Part shown: one piece after another, positions 12,107 to 12,950 of the stretch
How positions within the stretch are numbered: position 1 is the stretch's first letter
Layout of the letters: every line of letters begins with the position of its first letter
Position numbers and translations under genes: made by a program
Notes under the pieces: model-generated
Database searches by the model: none
Seen by the model: only the letters and a program-made list of their open reading frames with translations
Told to the model about the DNA's origin: nothing
NCBI GenBank assembly: GCA_016210935.1
Contig: JACQTH010000242.1
Coordinates: forward strand, 1-12,950
DNA length: 12,950 nucleotides
Direction of reading: 5' to 3'
Source: Acidobacteriota bacterium
GTDB lineage: Bacteria; Acidobacteriota; Vicinamibacteria; Vicinamibacterales; JACQTH01

Positions 12107-12774
12107 GACATTTCGTACAGCCTCAGTAGGAGTTCCCGAGGAGTCGTGATCGAAAACGCGACGCCGGGAGGATCTTCGGCGGGCAAATCCCTCGCTCCGA
12201 ATCCATACCGCGCCAGACACATCCTGATCCCGGCCGCCTGAGCGGTCTCGAGATCGATCCGCGAGTCGCCGACGAACAACACGTCTTCGGTCTGGAGCCC
12301 TGCGTCACGGACCAGCGACAGCAGCCCATCCGGCACCGGCTTCCGCGCAAAGCTCCCGTCTCCGGCGACGATGGCGCCCGCGAAGAAGGCGCTGAGCCGC
12401 GTTCCCTCGAGAATCGCCTTCGTCGCCGCGAGCGGCTTGTTCGTCAGGGCCGCCAGACGGATGTTGCGCGTGTTCAGCGCCGCCAGCGTTTCCGGTATGC
12501 CCTCGTACGGACGCGTGTGCCTGAGGAGGCGGGCCTGGTAGATATCGAGGAATCGCGACAGCGCCGCGTCATCGAAGGTGAGGCCGGCCGCGACGAGCGC
12601 GCGAAAGACGAGGACCCGCGCGCCCTCGCCCACCATCCGCACGATGCGATGCTCCTCGAGCGGCTCCCCGCCGCGCTCGGCGATCAGTTGATTGGCGGAT
12701 TCGGTCAGGTCGCGTGCGGAGTCGACGAGCGTGCCGTCGAGATCGAAGATGATGAGTTTGTAATGGAGCGCCAT
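12103..12774 (-). CDS. gph: HAD-family phosphatase, phosphoglycolate phosphatase-like
   Basis: 223 residues from ATG 12774, the usual Gph length. HAD motif I is FDLDGTLVDS (nucleophile D11, acid D13), followed by the alpha-helical cap (residues 17-80). Motif II is in LAALTNKP, motif III is the Lys in FARKPVPDGL, and motif IV is VLFVGDSRIDLETAQAAG. The ring of residues is complete, so it should be an active cytoplasmic Mg-dependent phosphatase. The 2-phosphoglycolate assignment follows the family; other small phosphate esters are possible. It is 19 bp downstream of queD on the same strand. An AAGGAG lies about 16 nt from the ATG, further than usual. Confidence 0.88.
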   Translation of the reverse strand: MALHYKLIIFDLDGTLVDSARDLTESANQLIAERGGEPLEEHRIVRMVGEGARVLVFRALVAAGLTFDDAALSRFLDIYQARLLRHTRPYEGIPETLAALNTRNIRLAALTNKPLAATKAILEGTRLSAFFAGAIVAGDGSFARKPVPDGLLSLVRDAGLQTEDVLFVGDSRIDLETAQAAGIRMCLARYGFGARDLPAEDPPGVAFSITTPRELLLRLYEMS

Positions 12775-12793
12775 GGGGAGTCTGACTTTCTCC

Positions 12794-12950
12794 TTACTCC
12801 CCGCTGTACGTCGCGAACGAGGTCGGAGTCTCCCAGACCTTGACCGACACCACCGGAAAGCCCTGGTCTCTCGTGTAGTCGAAAATCAGCCGGGCGATGC
12901 GTTCCACGGTCGGGTTGCTATCGAGCAGGTAGATGGGTTCGCCGAGGTCG
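12794..12950 (-). CDS. queD: 6-carboxytetrahydropterin synthase QueD, C-terminal fragment
   Basis: Reading the minus strand in from the window edge to TAA (12794-12796) gives a 51-residue tail containing DLGEPIYLLDSNPTVERIAR and ending VWETPTSFATYSGE. The NPTxExIA segment and the V(R/K)VWETPTSxAxYxG ending are characteristic of the QueD / 6-pyruvoyl-tetrahydropterin synthase family; the Glu in WETP is a conserved substrate-binding residue. The enzyme makes 6-carboxy-5,6,7,8-tetrahydropterin for 7-deazaguanine (queuosine) synthesis. The 5' part is outside the window. Probably co-transcribed with the phosphatase. Confidence 0.88.
   Translation of the reverse strand, partial: DLGEPIYLLDSNPTVERIARLIFDYTRDQGFPVVSVKVWETPTSFATYSGE

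Overview
This is a GC-rich, gene-dense bacterial window with no rRNA, tRNA, CRISPR array or transposase. Gene content, strong G/C bias at third codon positions, GTG starts and the many short dyad-symmetric intergenic arrays resemble environmental Acidobacteriota (Vicinamibacteria-like). That assignment is an inference.

Left part (1-2300, plus strand): the tail of an unidentified gene; a small glutaredoxin-like gene with an in-frame TGA exactly where the first Cys of the CxxC active site belongs, followed at the expected distance by a bacterial SECIS-like hairpin; an overlapping family III CoA-transferase; and a small unknown protein with a helical N-terminus. The TGA gene is best read as a selenocysteine glutaredoxin (U-T-P-C) and is the most notable item.

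Middle part (2300-5480, minus strand): a PilT-related ATPase with a duplicated N-terminal domain and eroded ATPase boxes, an unknown 147-residue protein, and a UbiE/MenG-type methyltransferase interrupted in frame by a palindromic insertion.

Right part (5490-12110) reads as one metal/redox island. A minus-strand operon encodes a TAT-exported two-domain multicopper oxidase, a ZIP-family metal permease with an extra extracytoplasmic domain, and a cupredoxin. It is divergent from a DtxR/MntR-family metalloregulator. A second minus-strand operon encodes an outer-membrane barrel protein, a CuA-type (COX2-like) cupredoxin and a di-heme DUF1111-type oxidoreductase. Near-palindromic sites sharing an 11-mer (AATCAAAATAT) lie on the promoters of both operons, at 8403-8418 and 12066-12081. 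This suggests one metalloregulator controls oxidation, electron transfer and import of a metal ion. The window ends with a phosphoglycolate-phosphatase-like HAD gene and the 3' end of queD.

Almost every longer gap holds an array of 7-9 bp degenerate units that switches orientation in its middle, so that it can fold back. The unit sequence differs at each locus but the architecture is the same. Two arrays have been captured as C-terminal tails of neighbouring reading frames.
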